A stretch of 64,000 nucleotides of DNA from Viridibacillus arvi. Lineage in GTDB: Bacteria; Bacillota; Bacilli; Bacillales_A; Planococcaceae. The stretch lies in assembly GCF_001274945.1 (NCBI RefSeq), contig NZ_LILB01000001.1, forward strand, positions 971,781 to 1,035,780, read 5' to 3'. The notes under the pieces were generated by a model that worked only from the letters and a program-made list of their open reading frames with translations, was not told the origin of the DNA and did no database searches. The position numbers and the translations under genes are program-made. The number at the start of each line of letters is the position of its first letter. The stretch's first letter is position 1. Positions 54,590-63,486 of this stretch are shown in pieces.

Positions 54590-55519
54590 TTATTTTAGCA
54601 GCTGATTGGCCTGATAATAATCAGCTAGCTCCAATTCTAATCTGTCATACAAATGTTTTTTCAGATAATTAGAGATGAAATGTTCTTTCTCCTTTTCGAT
54701 TTCCGAAGAATAGAACAGTTTTTTGAATAGCCCAATCTTATTTTGACTTTCAAACTGACTTAATGCTTCAGCTCGTAATTCTGAAACAACCACGTTCTCA
54801 ATATGGCGTTCTCTTAATTTCACGGCAATATCCTTCACTTTATGAGCCGTAATGTCTTGAATTTGATCTTTTAAAATCTCATTGTCTTTTATTAACTTCT
54901 CTGTTTGTGCTTTTATCTCTTCTATCTGTTCATTCGAATCATTTGGAAGATCAACCAATCTTTGCTTGAAGAAATCTTCATTCACTACTATTTGAGTTTC
55001 TGAATCATCCTTCTTTTTTTTGAATTCAAATAAGCCAGTTTGAAGTATTTGATTTAATACATTACTATGAATATCTACTTTTTCACCTAAATGATCTGGA
55101 ATTGAGACTGCTGTTTCTTCTGAAAAATGAGGTCGTGGATTTACACGTCCTACATCATCAATGCCTAAAAGTTCTTTTAAACCTTTGACTCGGTACTCAT
55201 CTTTTAACAACATAATCATTCTCAGCTTTAATATAGCTAAGAAAGATAAACGTATTACAGCTTGCGTTGAGGGGGTCACTTCTTGGTCGAGAAAAATATA
55301 TTCCTTAAATGGTTTGATATAGTATCGTAGCTTTGCATCCGAAATGCCAAACCACTCAGCGACTTCCGCAATTGAATAGAACTTCTTTTCAATTATTTTA
55401 GCTAAATAAGAATCGCTGTATAATACCTCTTCCATAGGTGTATCACGTACGACCGTAAATAATGGATCATGAATTAATACTGCTTGTATCCTTAGCTTCA
55501 TCTCTTCCGTTACTTTCAA
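54590..55519 (-). CDS. MerR-like DNA-binding protein with coiled coil
   Basis: About 309 residues. A winged-helix/MerR-like domain lies near 45-75 (YSIAEVAEWFGISDAKLRYYIKPF), then a helical region to about 125, a linker, and a long heptad-rich coiled coil at about 185-225 (SNEQIEEIKAQTEKLIKDNE). A basic/hydrophobic C-terminus follows. Proteins of this layout (some labelled DUF3967) occur on Bacillus plasmids and chromosomes and may work in segregation or replication control. The TTG at 55519 follows GAGGTGAG; a GTG three codons earlier is possible. Confidence 0.65.
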   Translation of the reverse strand: MKVTEEMKLRIQAVLIHDPLFTVVRDTPMEEVLYSDSYLAKIIEKKFYSIAEVAEWFGISDAKLRYYIKPFKEYIFLDQEVTPSTQAVIRLSFLAILKLRMIMLLKDEYRVKGLKELLGIDDVGRVNPRPHFSEETAVSIPDHLGEKVDIHSNVLNQILQTGLFEFKKKKDDSETQIVVNEDFFKQRLVDLPNDSNEQIEEIKAQTEKLIKDNEILKDQIQDITAHKVKDIAVKLRERHIENVVVSELRAEALSQFESQNKIGLFKKLFYSSEIEKEKEHFISNYLKKHLYDRLELELADYYQANQLLK

Positions 55520-55669
55520 TTCGCTCACCTCTGTCCTATACAGTCCAAATTGATATTTATCTTCTATAATTAATAAAAAAACTATGCTTTTTTAACACAT
55601 TTTTTCTACTCTCTAACTCTATTCTATTAATTTCTATTCTTTTCCTTCTAAATTCAAAAAATCACTGAC

Positions 55670-55706
55670 AAAAAAACACCATTCGCTAATGGAATGGTGT
55701 AAAAAA
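55670..55706 (-). terminator. Terminator of the small membrane gene
   Basis: ACACCATTC / GAATGGTGT with a short loop and TTTTTTT on the minus strand. Confidence 0.75.
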
Positions 55707-55799
55707 GTGATTCTAATCTACTTGAAGATACCTATTGCAGTGTCGATTTCTTTCCAGCAACATCCTTAGCACCTCTTATAGCTTTAGCTTAAATATGTA

Positions 55800-55946
55800 T
55801 TAATTCTTTTTCTTATCAAGCCCTATAACAAAAGTAGGTATTAACAGGAATATTAATGGACCAGCACTTGATGTTACATAAACAGCGACTGAAGCTGCTG
55901 TACCTGTTACTATCCAAATAATTGCATACACTGTAGTTTCTTTCAT
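55800..55946 (-). CDS. Small membrane protein, 48 residues
   Basis: ATG at 55946 follows AGGGGTGA. The sequence has two hydrophobic stretches (YAIIWIVTGTAASVAVYV and GPLIFLLIPTFVIGL) split by a short SSAG turn and ends in DKKKN, so a two-helix hairpin in the membrane with a cytosolic lysine tail is likely. It is followed by a good terminator. Family unknown. Length, start site and amino acid bias support a real gene. Confidence 0.65.
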   Translation of the reverse strand: MKETTVYAIIWIVTGTAASVAVYVTSSAGPLIFLLIPTFVIGLDKKKN

Positions 55947-56060
55947 ATTATCACCCCTATATTTAATAATTCATTAATCAACTATAGTTATATTTGGATG
56001 AGAGTAGAATTTTCCTATCAGGATGGTAAACATTAAAGTTTAGATTGGGAAAAAACTAAA

Positions 56061-56104
56061 AAACAAACCTGTATACCATCGTTTTATGGAAACCAGGTTT
56101 GTTT
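56061..56104 (-). terminator. Terminator of the glycerophosphodiesterase gene
   Basis: AAACAAACCTG / CAGGTTTGTTT with an inner ATGG/CCAT pairing and T-runs on the minus strand. Confidence 0.8.
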
Positions 56105-56118
56105 ATGCTTACTATGCT

Positions 56119-57102
56119 TTATTTATTATATAAAGGTGCAATCTTATCAATCCGATTTGTCCAAATACCTCCTGAATAATCTTCAGGGAGACGTTTGATA
56201 TCTGCTGAAGTATCAAAGCCACTTGAAAAGCCTGATCCATTGCCTTCAACTACAATAACTCGTGTATCTGCATTATCCATTCTGTTTAGAAAACGGTTTG
56301 GCCATCCCCAAAGCCACGGTGCCACTTTTTCTGGAATATGTAATTGACCGTGCTTAAGGCTTGCGGGTAAATAACCTGTCCATCCTATAGCCGTATATAT
56401 TAAAAGGTTTTTTTTCAATGTAGCTTTTGACATTGTACGTAAATTTGATAAACGCTCTCTTAGTGCAGCAATTGGTTGATCGCCGCCATACACAGTTAAT
56501 TGTTCGAGGCGACTCTCTGGTAGTTTTTCTAGATAATTCGCCATTTGTATTCCTTCATTTTGATCTTCACTTTTAATGTGAATCAGGAAAGGAGTTTTTG
56601 GAAAATAACCCAATACTTCATCAAGTGTAGGCATTAAATTTACCGCTTTACCACGGAAAGGAAATGTTTTTCCTTCATCTGCTGTATAACCGTAACCGAT
56701 GTCTAATGCCTGTAATTCACTAGTTGTATAATCTCTTGTCACACCTTGTCCATTTGTCCGACAATCTAGTGTCCAATCATGGAAGATCACAAAATTATGA
56801 TCTTTCGTAGGTTGCACATCAATCTCCACCAAATCTGCTCCAGCGTTAATTGCCGCTTCAATTGAAGGAATTGTATTTTCCAAAAAAGGATATTCTGGTT
56901 CATTAATACGCTCTGCTGTACAAGTGTCATTTTCTATGCCTTCCATTGAAAACGTTTGGCCAAGTCCTCTATGCGCGAGAAGTAGGGGTGCTCCTTCTCC
57001 CCTTTTAGCAAACAAAGAACTATTGTTTACATATATAAATAATAAAAGGATAAGAAAGAACCAAGTTGTTTTACTTTTGAATAACCCCTTGATTTTATTC
57101 AT
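56119..57102 (-). CDS. Membrane-anchored glycerophosphodiester phosphodiesterase
   Basis: 327 residues from the ATG at 57102. One N-terminal helix (TWFFLILLLFIYVNNSSLF) anchors or exports the protein. The GDPD domain shows AHRGLGQ near 40, the metal-binding ENTIPSIEAAINAGADLVEIDVQ near 75-97 and catalytic HDWTLDCRTNGQG near 107. It should cleave glycerophosphodiesters or lipoteichoic/wall-teichoic polymers outside the cell. It begins two bases from the stop of a membrane protein gene upstream, so the two are co-transcribed. Confidence 0.85.
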   Translation of the reverse strand: MNKIKGLFKSKTTWFFLILLLFIYVNNSSLFAKRGEGAPLLLAHRGLGQTFSMEGIENDTCTAERINEPEYPFLENTIPSIEAAINAGADLVEIDVQPTKDHNFVIFHDWTLDCRTNGQGVTRDYTTSELQALDIGYGYTADEGKTFPFRGKAVNLMPTLDEVLGYFPKTPFLIHIKSEDQNEGIQMANYLEKLPESRLEQLTVYGGDQPIAALRERLSNLRTMSKATLKKNLLIYTAIGWTGYLPASLKHGQLHIPEKVAPWLWGWPNRFLNRMDNADTRVIVVEGNGSGFSSGFDTSADIKRLPEDYSGGIWTNRIDKIAPLYNK

Positions 57103-57103
57103 T

Positions 57104-57532
57104 TCATTTTTTCCCAAGTCTAAATCCGGAAACAAATACAACTAACATACAAATAAAAGTAAGAATGATAATTGTTGAACCATCTATCATAGTTAATAGT
57201 GCTGCAAATTTGCTCGCTAACCAAACAAACGGAAGAATATAGTATTGTGGAATGGCAGCGATGTTTCCAAGTCTGCCTACTTCATCTGTTAGAACAAATT
57301 GCCAGATGAATAATACTAATGAAATCAGCCATACACTATTCCCCAAAAGCAAACCTTTCATAGAGCTCTTACTAAATCGCCCGATTATGTAACCAACCCA
57401 TAACCAATATATTAAAAAAACAATTTGAGCGATTAGAGGGTAAAATGGGATCATTGATTGATGAGCTAAGTATCCATAGATTCCTGGAAAAACGATCAAA
57501 ATTAAGCCTAGTATATATTTCATTCTGTTCAT
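57104..57532 (-). CDS. Membrane protein upstream of the glycerophosphodiesterase
   Basis: 142 residues with four hydrophobic segments (about 5-25, 33-52, 62-82 and 115-138), no charged pocket motif and no known family. It ends next to the GDPD start with no spacing, which suggests that the two proteins work together or that this one only shares the promoter. It starts after AGGAGATG. Confidence 0.65.
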   Translation of the reverse strand: MNRMKYILGLILIVFPGIYGYLAHQSMIPFYPLIAQIVFLIYWLWVGYIIGRFSKSSMKGLLLGNSVWLISLVLFIWQFVLTDEVGRLGNIAAIPQYYILPFVWLASKFAALLTMIDGSTIIILTFICMLVVFVSGFRLGKK

Positions 57533-57685
57533 CTCCTTCTAGATAAAGTTTTAGATTTACCCAACTTGTCTACTGCCTCTTTCCATTAATATTCATAAAA
57601 TTTCTAGATATTACTGATTGATATAGAAAAACCCAACAACTATGACTTTTTTATATCTAAAATTGATGGTAGATTATAAACAAAC

Positions 57686-57730
57686 AAAAAAAGAACTGCT
57701 GCTTCACTTTTGAAGTGGTAGTTCTTTTTT
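57686..57730 (-). terminator. Terminator of the 57766 membrane gene
   Basis: AAAAAAGAACT / AGTTCTTTTTT outer stem with wobble-paired inner part, strong on both strands. Confidence 0.8.
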
Positions 57731-57765
57731 AATGATATTTATCTATTCATGACTTCTATATTTTA

Positions 57766-58152
57766 CTAACCAATAAATTTCTTCTTATTATAATGATGCC
57801 GAATTGACATCGAGACAGCTACAATGATGATGAAAAATACTGCACTCATACAGATAATAAAACGAACAGCATAATTTGCTTCATGTTCCACTAAATCATC
57901 CATCATATTTATATAGATCGGGAAAAATAAAACGGTTCCAAAAATAGTTTGATACGGAATGATTCTACTAGTCTCATCCGTAAACACAATTCCATCTAAT
58001 ATAAATAAAATGAAAAATACTATACTAATAATAACTGCTATCATGACAAATTCACTTTCCATTTTAAAGCTGCCCATATCTATAACATACGCTAAATAAA
58101 ATAAGACGAATCCTATAAACGCCGAACTTACAATTTGCTTTACGAAATTCAT
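57766..58152 (-). CDS. Unknown four-helix membrane protein
   Basis: 128 residues from the ATG at 58152 after AAAGGGTGA. Hydrophobic segments are near 7-25, 37-57, 70-88 and 97-118, and the C-terminus is basic (RHHYNKKKFIG), so a four-helix protein with cytosolic ends is likely. No motif recognised. It stands alone between terminators. Confidence 0.65.
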   Translation of the reverse strand: MNFVKQIVSSAFIGFVLFYLAYVIDMGSFKMESEFVMIAVIISIVFFILFILDGIVFTDETSRIIPYQTIFGTVLFFPIYINMMDDLVEHEANYAVRFIICMSAVFFIIIVAVSMSIRHHYNKKKFIG

Positions 58153-58525
58153 CTTTTCACCCTTTCCAGAAAATTTATTATTATAATACGGCGCCTTCAC
58201 AAAAATTGAGCAAACATCTTCTTTGAAATTGTATTTTGCCTCTTTCTTTTACCTTATATATAACAGTGTAAAAAACGGCTAATGCAGAACTATTCCTTTC
58301 ACAAATGACCAATATTACTTTAATTACTTAGTTGATATTAGAATTGTGAAAAAATTCTGCTAATCCGATTTTTAGTATGTAACATTGGCAATTCATACAC
58401 GCTTTCTACACCGTACACTAGTCTATGCCTGAGTAGCTTTTTTGTGCCAAATGAGTCATTTACTCTATAATCGCTTTGTAAAATGTTTTTATAAAAAAGG
58501 CTGTGTTAAAGGTAAATGTTGATAT

Positions 58526-58554
58526 TTGATGCTTGCCAGAATTCTTGATATAAT
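58526..58554 (+). promoter_or_regulatory. Sigma-A promoter
   Basis: TTGATG, 17 bases, TATAAT, about 80 bases before the next start codon. This is a near-consensus vegetative promoter. The rest of 58153-58525 shows nothing else I can support. Confidence 0.75.
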
Positions 58555-58632
58555 CAAGATAGGAACAAACATTCGGGATCTAGATTCGGGATGGACACAG
58601 CGTTTACTTGTTTAAATGGGGGAACAATCATT

Positions 58633-59103
58633 TTGAAAAAGTTTCGTGGAAAAAAGCGTTATTTCCGTAACTTATGGAGAGAAACAACGGCAGAGCAATA
58701 TGATTTAGACTTTGGGAAAGAAGGTTGGTTTGATTTATGGCACACCCATCTTGATTTTTATGGGTTTGGAAATAATAAGTTGAAGATAAGAAAAGAGCAT
58801 ATAAAAGCACATTTAGCCTTGTATAACAGTTTATTAGAAAAATTCGACACACTCGGAAAACCATATCAATCGTGGATTGAATTAGTTGATGAAGACACTG
58901 GCTTGGATGCAGTCTATATTCATACTCCTAATCCTAACAATGACAATTTTCCACTTAAAATAGAAAATATCAACTGGAATTGCACTGTCCCAAAATATTT
59001 CAAGGGTATAATAAACCTAAACGAATTTAATGTAGGACACTATAAGTGGGAATCAAATAACAGCTATTTAATCCACTCTAAAAATAACGGGGTAAAATTG
59101 TAA
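58633..59103 (+). CDS. Unknown soluble protein, conserved in Bacilli
   Basis: About 156 residues from the TTG at 58633, nine bases after GGGGGA; a longer frame from 58591 lacks a site. Sequence starts MKKFRGKKRYFRNLWRE and includes WFDLWHTHLDFYGFGN, LVDEDTGLDAVYIHTPNPN and INLNEFNVGHYKW. I recall relatives of about this length in other Bacilli, unannotated; some lie in toxin-immunity clusters, but no toxin is visible here. Function unknown. Confidence 0.7.
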   Translation: MKKFRGKKRYFRNLWRETTAEQYDLDFGKEGWFDLWHTHLDFYGFGNNKLKIRKEHIKAHLALYNSLLEKFDTLGKPYQSWIELVDEDTGLDAVYIHTPNPNNDNFPLKIENINWNCTVPKYFKGIINLNEFNVGHYKWESNNSYLIHSKNNGVKL

Positions 59104-59188
59104 GATTTATTGCTTAATAAGAATAGGGACAACCACAAAAATTAGGTTTCCGTTAAATTTTATCAAAAAATCAACTTAACGGAGCCAT

Positions 59189-59223
59189 AAAAAAGGAACT
59201 CCACATGACAGGAAGTTCCTTTT
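59189..59223. terminator. Bidirectional terminator
   Basis: AAAAGGAACT / AGTTCCTTTT stem with a 13-base loop between convergent genes. Confidence 0.8.
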
Positions 59224-59237
59224 GCATTCACTTTTAT

Positions 59238-59663
59238 TTAGTTAATTATTTCATTAACAGCATCGATTAGTTTTCTTTTTGTCTCCATTAAAATAATACC
59301 TTCTTCTATATAATTATCCTCACCTGTATAGAAAGTGGCGAATGACTGATCTTTGTATCTAGGTACAACGTGCATATGATAATGAGTTAATTCATTGAAA
59401 ATGCCACCGTTTTGGCAAATGGTAATACCATCAGGGTTAAACAGTCTTTTTATTGCTTTTGATAAAAGCATAGATGCCTTCATTATGGCATTAGCAGTAT
59501 TTTCATCAAGTTCTTCAACATCATAAATATGTTTTTTAGGCAATATTAAAACGTGGCCTTCGTTGTATGGGTCATGGTCCAAGAAACAACATACGTAATC
59601 ATCCTCGAAAACAACATGAACTTGATCATTTTTATTAGCTAAACTACATCCTAAACAGTCCAT
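59238..59663 (-). CDS. HIT family hydrolase
   Basis: 141 residues, Hit/HinT-like. CLGC near residue 3 is a possible zinc site, HDPYNEGHVLILPKKH near 30-45 is the conserved first part, and HYHMHVVPRY near 93 is the histidine triad. It should hydrolyse a nucleotide phosphoramidate or similar. It is shorter than the paralogue at 22221-22676. It starts after GGAGG. Confidence 0.87.
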   Translation of the reverse strand: MDCLGCSLANKNDQVHVVFEDDYVCCFLDHDPYNEGHVLILPKKHIYDVEELDENTANAIMKASMLLSKAIKRLFNPDGITICQNGGIFNELTHYHMHVVPRYKDQSFATFYTGEDNYIEEGIILMETKRKLIDAVNEIIN

Positions 59664-59729
59664 TTTAATCTGCCTCCATTAGTACATTAAAATTGAGAAG
59701 TAATTTACATTTAAACTATCTACTATTTT

Positions 59730-60251
59730 TTATTTCAAATATTCTTCTCTTAACACAGCATAATAATATTCATCCCACCATGTATCTCCATGAGGTATAC
59801 ATTTTTTGAAGTACCCTTCTCTTCTCATACCTATTTTCTCCATCACTCGATAGGATGGAATATTCTCGGGCTGACAAGTGGCAATTATTCTATGTAACTT
59901 TAAATCTATAAATCCATAGTCTACAAATGCTTTAGCCGCTTCAGTAGCAAAACCATTATTACAATAGTCCGGATTAAATACCCAACCTATTTCATAAGTA
60001 TGTTCACCAAAGTATTTAAAAAATTCAATATGACCTATCAGGAGATTTTCTTCTTTTAGTATAATTGCAAATTTCTCAGCTTTATCGTGCAAATTATTAT
60101 TCACTAACTGCTTTGCTTCATCTTCATTTAACACACCTGATGGCATATACTCCATTACGTTTGGGTTAGATGTATATGCATATAAATTTAACCAATCTTC
60201 CTCTTTAAAATTCCTAATTAATAGTCTTTCAGTATTTATCAAGACTTCCAT
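59730..60251 (-). CDS. RimJ/RimL-type GNAT acetyltransferase
   Basis: 173 residues from the ATG at 60251, eight bases after GGAGGT. The pattern is typical of GNAT enzymes that modify protein N-termini or small amines: TERLLIRNFKEEDW at the start, IGHIEFFKYFGEHTYEIGWV for strand 4, CNNGFATEAAKAFVDYGF for the acetyl-CoA loop, and ENIPSYRVMEKIGMRREG for the last helix. Acceptor unknown. Single gene. Confidence 0.87.
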   Translation of the reverse strand: MEVLINTERLLIRNFKEEDWLNLYAYTSNPNVMEYMPSGVLNEDEAKQLVNNNLHDKAEKFAIILKEENLLIGHIEFFKYFGEHTYEIGWVFNPDYCNNGFATEAAKAFVDYGFIDLKLHRIIATCQPENIPSYRVMEKIGMRREGYFKKCIPHGDTWWDEYYYAVLREEYLK

Positions 60252-60329
60252 TGTCATCAACCTCCAATTCCGAATATCCCTTTATTGATCAAGAATTCTA
60301 GTAAAAAATTAAGAACACCATTGAACTAC

Positions 60330-60458
60330 TTATCGCTGTTTTCTCTTTCTTCTAATTAAAAAATAACTCATTAATATTACGGCAATAATAACGACAGTGC
60401 CTAATAAAAGTGACAGATTTGCGTAATTAATACCCCATCCATATTGCTCTTTAGTCAT
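60330..60458 (-). CDS. Small membrane protein, 42 residues
   Basis: ATG at 60458 follows TGAGGT by seven bases. One hydrophobic helix (LSLLLGTVVIIAVILMSYFLI) follows a polar N-terminus (MTKEQYGWGINYAN), and the end is strongly basic (RRKRKQR). Topology with the tail in the cytosol fits the positive-inside rule. Unrecognised, but start site and composition are convincing. It may be a sporulation or stress peptide. Confidence 0.55.
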   Translation of the reverse strand: MTKEQYGWGINYANLSLLLGTVVIIAVILMSYFLIRRKRKQR

Positions 60459-60635
60459 AACATTACCTCACTTAATTTTTTTATAGTATTAATATACAGA
60501 AGCATTTGTCATTGGAATTACTTTTCCATTATTAAAAAGAGCACACCATCCACTCCCTTAATTATACATCATGACTCTAATTTGGAAACAACAGTTGTTC
60601 TATTCTTTTTAAATTGATCGTTTAAACAAAGTAAA

Positions 60636-60674
60636 GACGCCCTATTAGTCAGCTCAGCTAACTAATAGGGCGTC
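60636..60674 (-). terminator. Terminator of the fructose operon
   Basis: A 14-bp perfect stem GACGCCCTATTAGT / ACTAATAGGGCGTC with an 11-base loop, 13 bases after the fruA stop on the minus strand. Confidence 0.85.
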
Positions 60675-60687
60675 CCCTTCTTATAAT

Positions 60688-62559
60688 TTACATCTTTTCT
60701 TCAATTGGTTTTTTCCAGAATCCAACGATAGCTGCAGTTACAATTGTACCTACCACTAAAGATACAAAGTACATTAATGGATTTTTCACAGCCCATAATA
60801 CGAAGATTCCACCGTGTGGAGCTTGTAATGTACAACCAAAGAATAAAGCTAAACCACCGGCGATAGCAGCACCGATAACAGAACTTACAATAACACGTAA
60901 TGGATCTGCTGCTGCAAACGGAATTGCGCCCTCCGTAATAAATGAAAGACCCATAACATAGTTTGTTTTACCTGCATCACGCTCTGCTAATGTAAATTTA
61001 TTTTTAAAGAATGTTGTTGCAAGAGCCATACCTAGTGGTGGAACCATACCACCGATCATTACAGCTGCTTGAGGTGCATAATTTCCTGCGTCAATCATGG
61101 CAATACCAAATGTAAAAGCAGCTTTGTTAATTGGTCCGCCCATGTCTACAGCCATCATACCTGCAAGAATAATCCCTAATAATACGATGTTTGTTCCTGT
61201 TAAACCATTTAACCAAGTAGTTAATCCGTCCATCACAAACTTCACTGGTGTATTAACAACAAAAATCATAATTAAGCCGACAATTGTCATACCAAAGAAT
61301 GGATATAATAAAACTGGCTTAATCCCTTCAAATGATTGAGGTAAATGTGAGAAGAGTTTCTTCAATCCAATTACTACATAACCTGCTAAAAAACCAGCAA
61401 CTAAACCACCTAGGAATCCAGCACCGCCTGACGCCGCTAGGAAACCACCGACCATACCTGGTGCTAAACCAGGACGATCTGCAATACCCCTAGCAATAAA
61501 TCCAGCAAGTACAGGAATGAGTAATGCAAAGGCATTACCACCACCTATTGTATTTAGAGCTTCTGCAAATGTCCCTTCCGCGTTAATACCACCAATTAAA
61601 AATGATAAAGCAATTAACAAACCACCACCAACAACAAATGGTAACATATTAGAAATACCATTCATCAATGGTTTATAAAAATATTCTTTAAATCCGCCTT
61701 CAGATGTTGCTGCTTCAGTAGTTCCAGTAGATTCAGCCGTTGCTTTATAAATAGGTGCATCTTGCTGTAAAGCACGATCAAGTAACTCATCTGTTTTACG
61801 GATACCTGCTGCAACAGGAACTTTAATGACATGCTTACCTGCAAAACGGTCCATTTCAACTTGCTTATCAGCCGCAACGATGATCGCTGTTGCTTTTTCA
61901 ATTTCTTCCGCCGTTAATGCACCTTTAATACCTGTTGAACCATTCGTTTCAACCTTAAACGCAATTCCTCTTTCTTTCGCTTTCGCCTTCAATGCATCTG
62001 CTGCCATATAAGTATGAGCTATACCTGTAGGACATGCTGTTACCGCTAGAATTAATTTTTCATCTTCTTTAACTTCTGCAATTACTTCTTCTTCGCCGTC
62101 TTCTTCTTTTTCTTTGGCATTGATAATATTGATAACATCTTCTGGAGTTTGTGCTGCTAATAAATTTTCACGAAACTTAGTATCCATCAATAAGGAAGAA
62201 AGACGAGATAATGTTTCAAGATGCTCATTATTAGCACCCGCACTTGCTGCTATCATGAATAACAGGTGTGCTGGTTGTCCATCTAATGATTCATAATCTA
62301 CACCATTTACTGACTTTGCAAATAATATTGATGGAGTTTTTACCGCATCTGTTTTCGCATGAGGAATTGCAATTCCTTCCCCAATACCTGTAGTACTTTG
62401 AGATTCTCTCTTTAAAATTGCTTCTCTATATCCAGCCAAGCTGTTTAAACGACCAGCTTCATCTAATTTCTTAGTCATTTCTTCAATAGCTGCAGGTTTG
62501 CTAGTAGCAGCTAAATCGATAATAACGGTATCTTTTTTTAATAAATCCGTAATTTTCAT
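60688..62559 (-). CDS. fruA: Fructose PTS transporter, IIA-IIB-IIC fusion
   Basis: 623 residues; takes up fructose and phosphorylates it at C1. The IIA domain (residues 1-150) has phospho-accepting His67 in GIAIPHAKT. The IIB domain (about 168-265) has phospho-Cys176 in TACPTGIAHTYMAA. The IIC domain (about 290-620) is a membrane domain of eight or more helices. A short acidic linker (KEEDGEEE) joins IIA to IIB. It lies 15 bases after fruK and starts after AGGTGG. The order fruR-fruK-fruA is the standard Bacillus operon. Confidence 0.95.
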   Translation of the reverse strand: MKITDLLKKDTVIIDLAATSKPAAIEEMTKKLDEAGRLNSLAGYREAILKRESQSTTGIGEGIAIPHAKTDAVKTPSILFAKSVNGVDYESLDGQPAHLLFMIAASAGANNEHLETLSRLSSLLMDTKFRENLLAAQTPEDVINIINAKEKEEDGEEEVIAEVKEDEKLILAVTACPTGIAHTYMAADALKAKAKERGIAFKVETNGSTGIKGALTAEEIEKATAIIVAADKQVEMDRFAGKHVIKVPVAAGIRKTDELLDRALQQDAPIYKATAESTGTTEAATSEGGFKEYFYKPLMNGISNMLPFVVGGGLLIALSFLIGGINAEGTFAEALNTIGGGNAFALLIPVLAGFIARGIADRPGLAPGMVGGFLAASGGAGFLGGLVAGFLAGYVVIGLKKLFSHLPQSFEGIKPVLLYPFFGMTIVGLIMIFVVNTPVKFVMDGLTTWLNGLTGTNIVLLGIILAGMMAVDMGGPINKAAFTFGIAMIDAGNYAPQAAVMIGGMVPPLGMALATTFFKNKFTLAERDAGKTNYVMGLSFITEGAIPFAAADPLRVIVSSVIGAAIAGGLALFFGCTLQAPHGGIFVLWAVKNPLMYFVSLVVGTIVTAAIVGFWKKPIEEKM

Positions 62560-62574
62560 AATTAACCACCTAAC

Positions 62575-63486
62575 CTATATTTTCTTGATAGTTACTTGAT
62601 CCAATAAAGAATCAATTTTCTCTTTCGTTGCTAAATCTTGGCTAAAAGCAGTTGCACTTCCTGTTGCGACAGCAACTTGAAATGCTTTAATAAAGTCTTG
62701 GTCTTTCGAATATGTCCCAATAAACCCTGCTACTAATGAGTCACCAGCTCCTACAGAATTAAGTACTTTCCCTTTTGGAACGGTTGCACTGTATACTTCC
62801 CCATTTGTAAATAGCAAAGCCCCATCACCAGCCATAGAAACAATTACATTTTCAGCTCCCATTTCTACTACCTTTTTACCGTAAGGAATTACCTCTTCAA
62901 CAGTGCGAATTGTTGCTCCGAACAATTCACTTAACTCATGATGATTCGGCTTAACTAAAAAGGGCTTATCTTTTAATACTTCTGCAAGGACTTTACCACC
63001 TGCATCAACAACTACTTTCACTCCACGTTTACTATACTTTCTCGTTAAATCTGAATAAAATGTTTTTGGTAGCGAAGGGGGTATGCTACCTGCTAAGACC
63101 AGAATATCTCCTTCTTGTAAAGCTTCTAACTTCTCAAATAAATATTGAATGTTTTTTTCTGTCAGAGTAGGTCCTTGACCATTAATCTCAGTTTCTTCCC
63201 CTGTCTTCAGCTTTATGTTTATCCGTGAGTCTTCTTCTACTTTTACAAAATCAGTATGAATTCCTTCACTTTCTAACGAATTTTGAATGAATCCTCCTGT
63301 GAAGCCTCCTAAAAAACCTAATGCTTTAGATGGTTCGTCAATCGTGTTTAGAACACGTGAGACATTAATTCCTTTTCCACCTGGAAATTTACTCTCACGA
63401 TCAATTCGATTTAAGTGACCAATTTGAAAATCATCCACCTCAACGATAAAATCAATGGATGGATTCAGTGTAATTGTATAAATCAT
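62575..63486 (-). CDS. fruK: 1-phosphofructokinase
   Basis: 303 residues of the PfkB family; phosphorylates fructose 1-phosphate to fructose 1,6-bisphosphate. The PfkB signature 1 region is FPGGKGINVSRVL near 35, and signature 2 is NSVGAGDSLVAGFIGTY near 246-262, holding the catalytic Asp in GAGDS. It overlaps the fruR stop by four bases and is followed by fruA, so the three are translated together. Confidence 0.95.
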   Translation of the reverse strand: MIYTITLNPSIDFIVEVDDFQIGHLNRIDRESKFPGGKGINVSRVLNTIDEPSKALGFLGGFTGGFIQNSLESEGIHTDFVKVEEDSRINIKLKTGEETEINGQGPTLTEKNIQYLFEKLEALQEGDILVLAGSIPPSLPKTFYSDLTRKYSKRGVKVVVDAGGKVLAEVLKDKPFLVKPNHHELSELFGATIRTVEEVIPYGKKVVEMGAENVIVSMAGDGALLFTNGEVYSATVPKGKVLNSVGAGDSLVAGFIGTYSKDQDFIKAFQVAVATGSATAFSQDLATKEKIDSLLDQVTIKKI

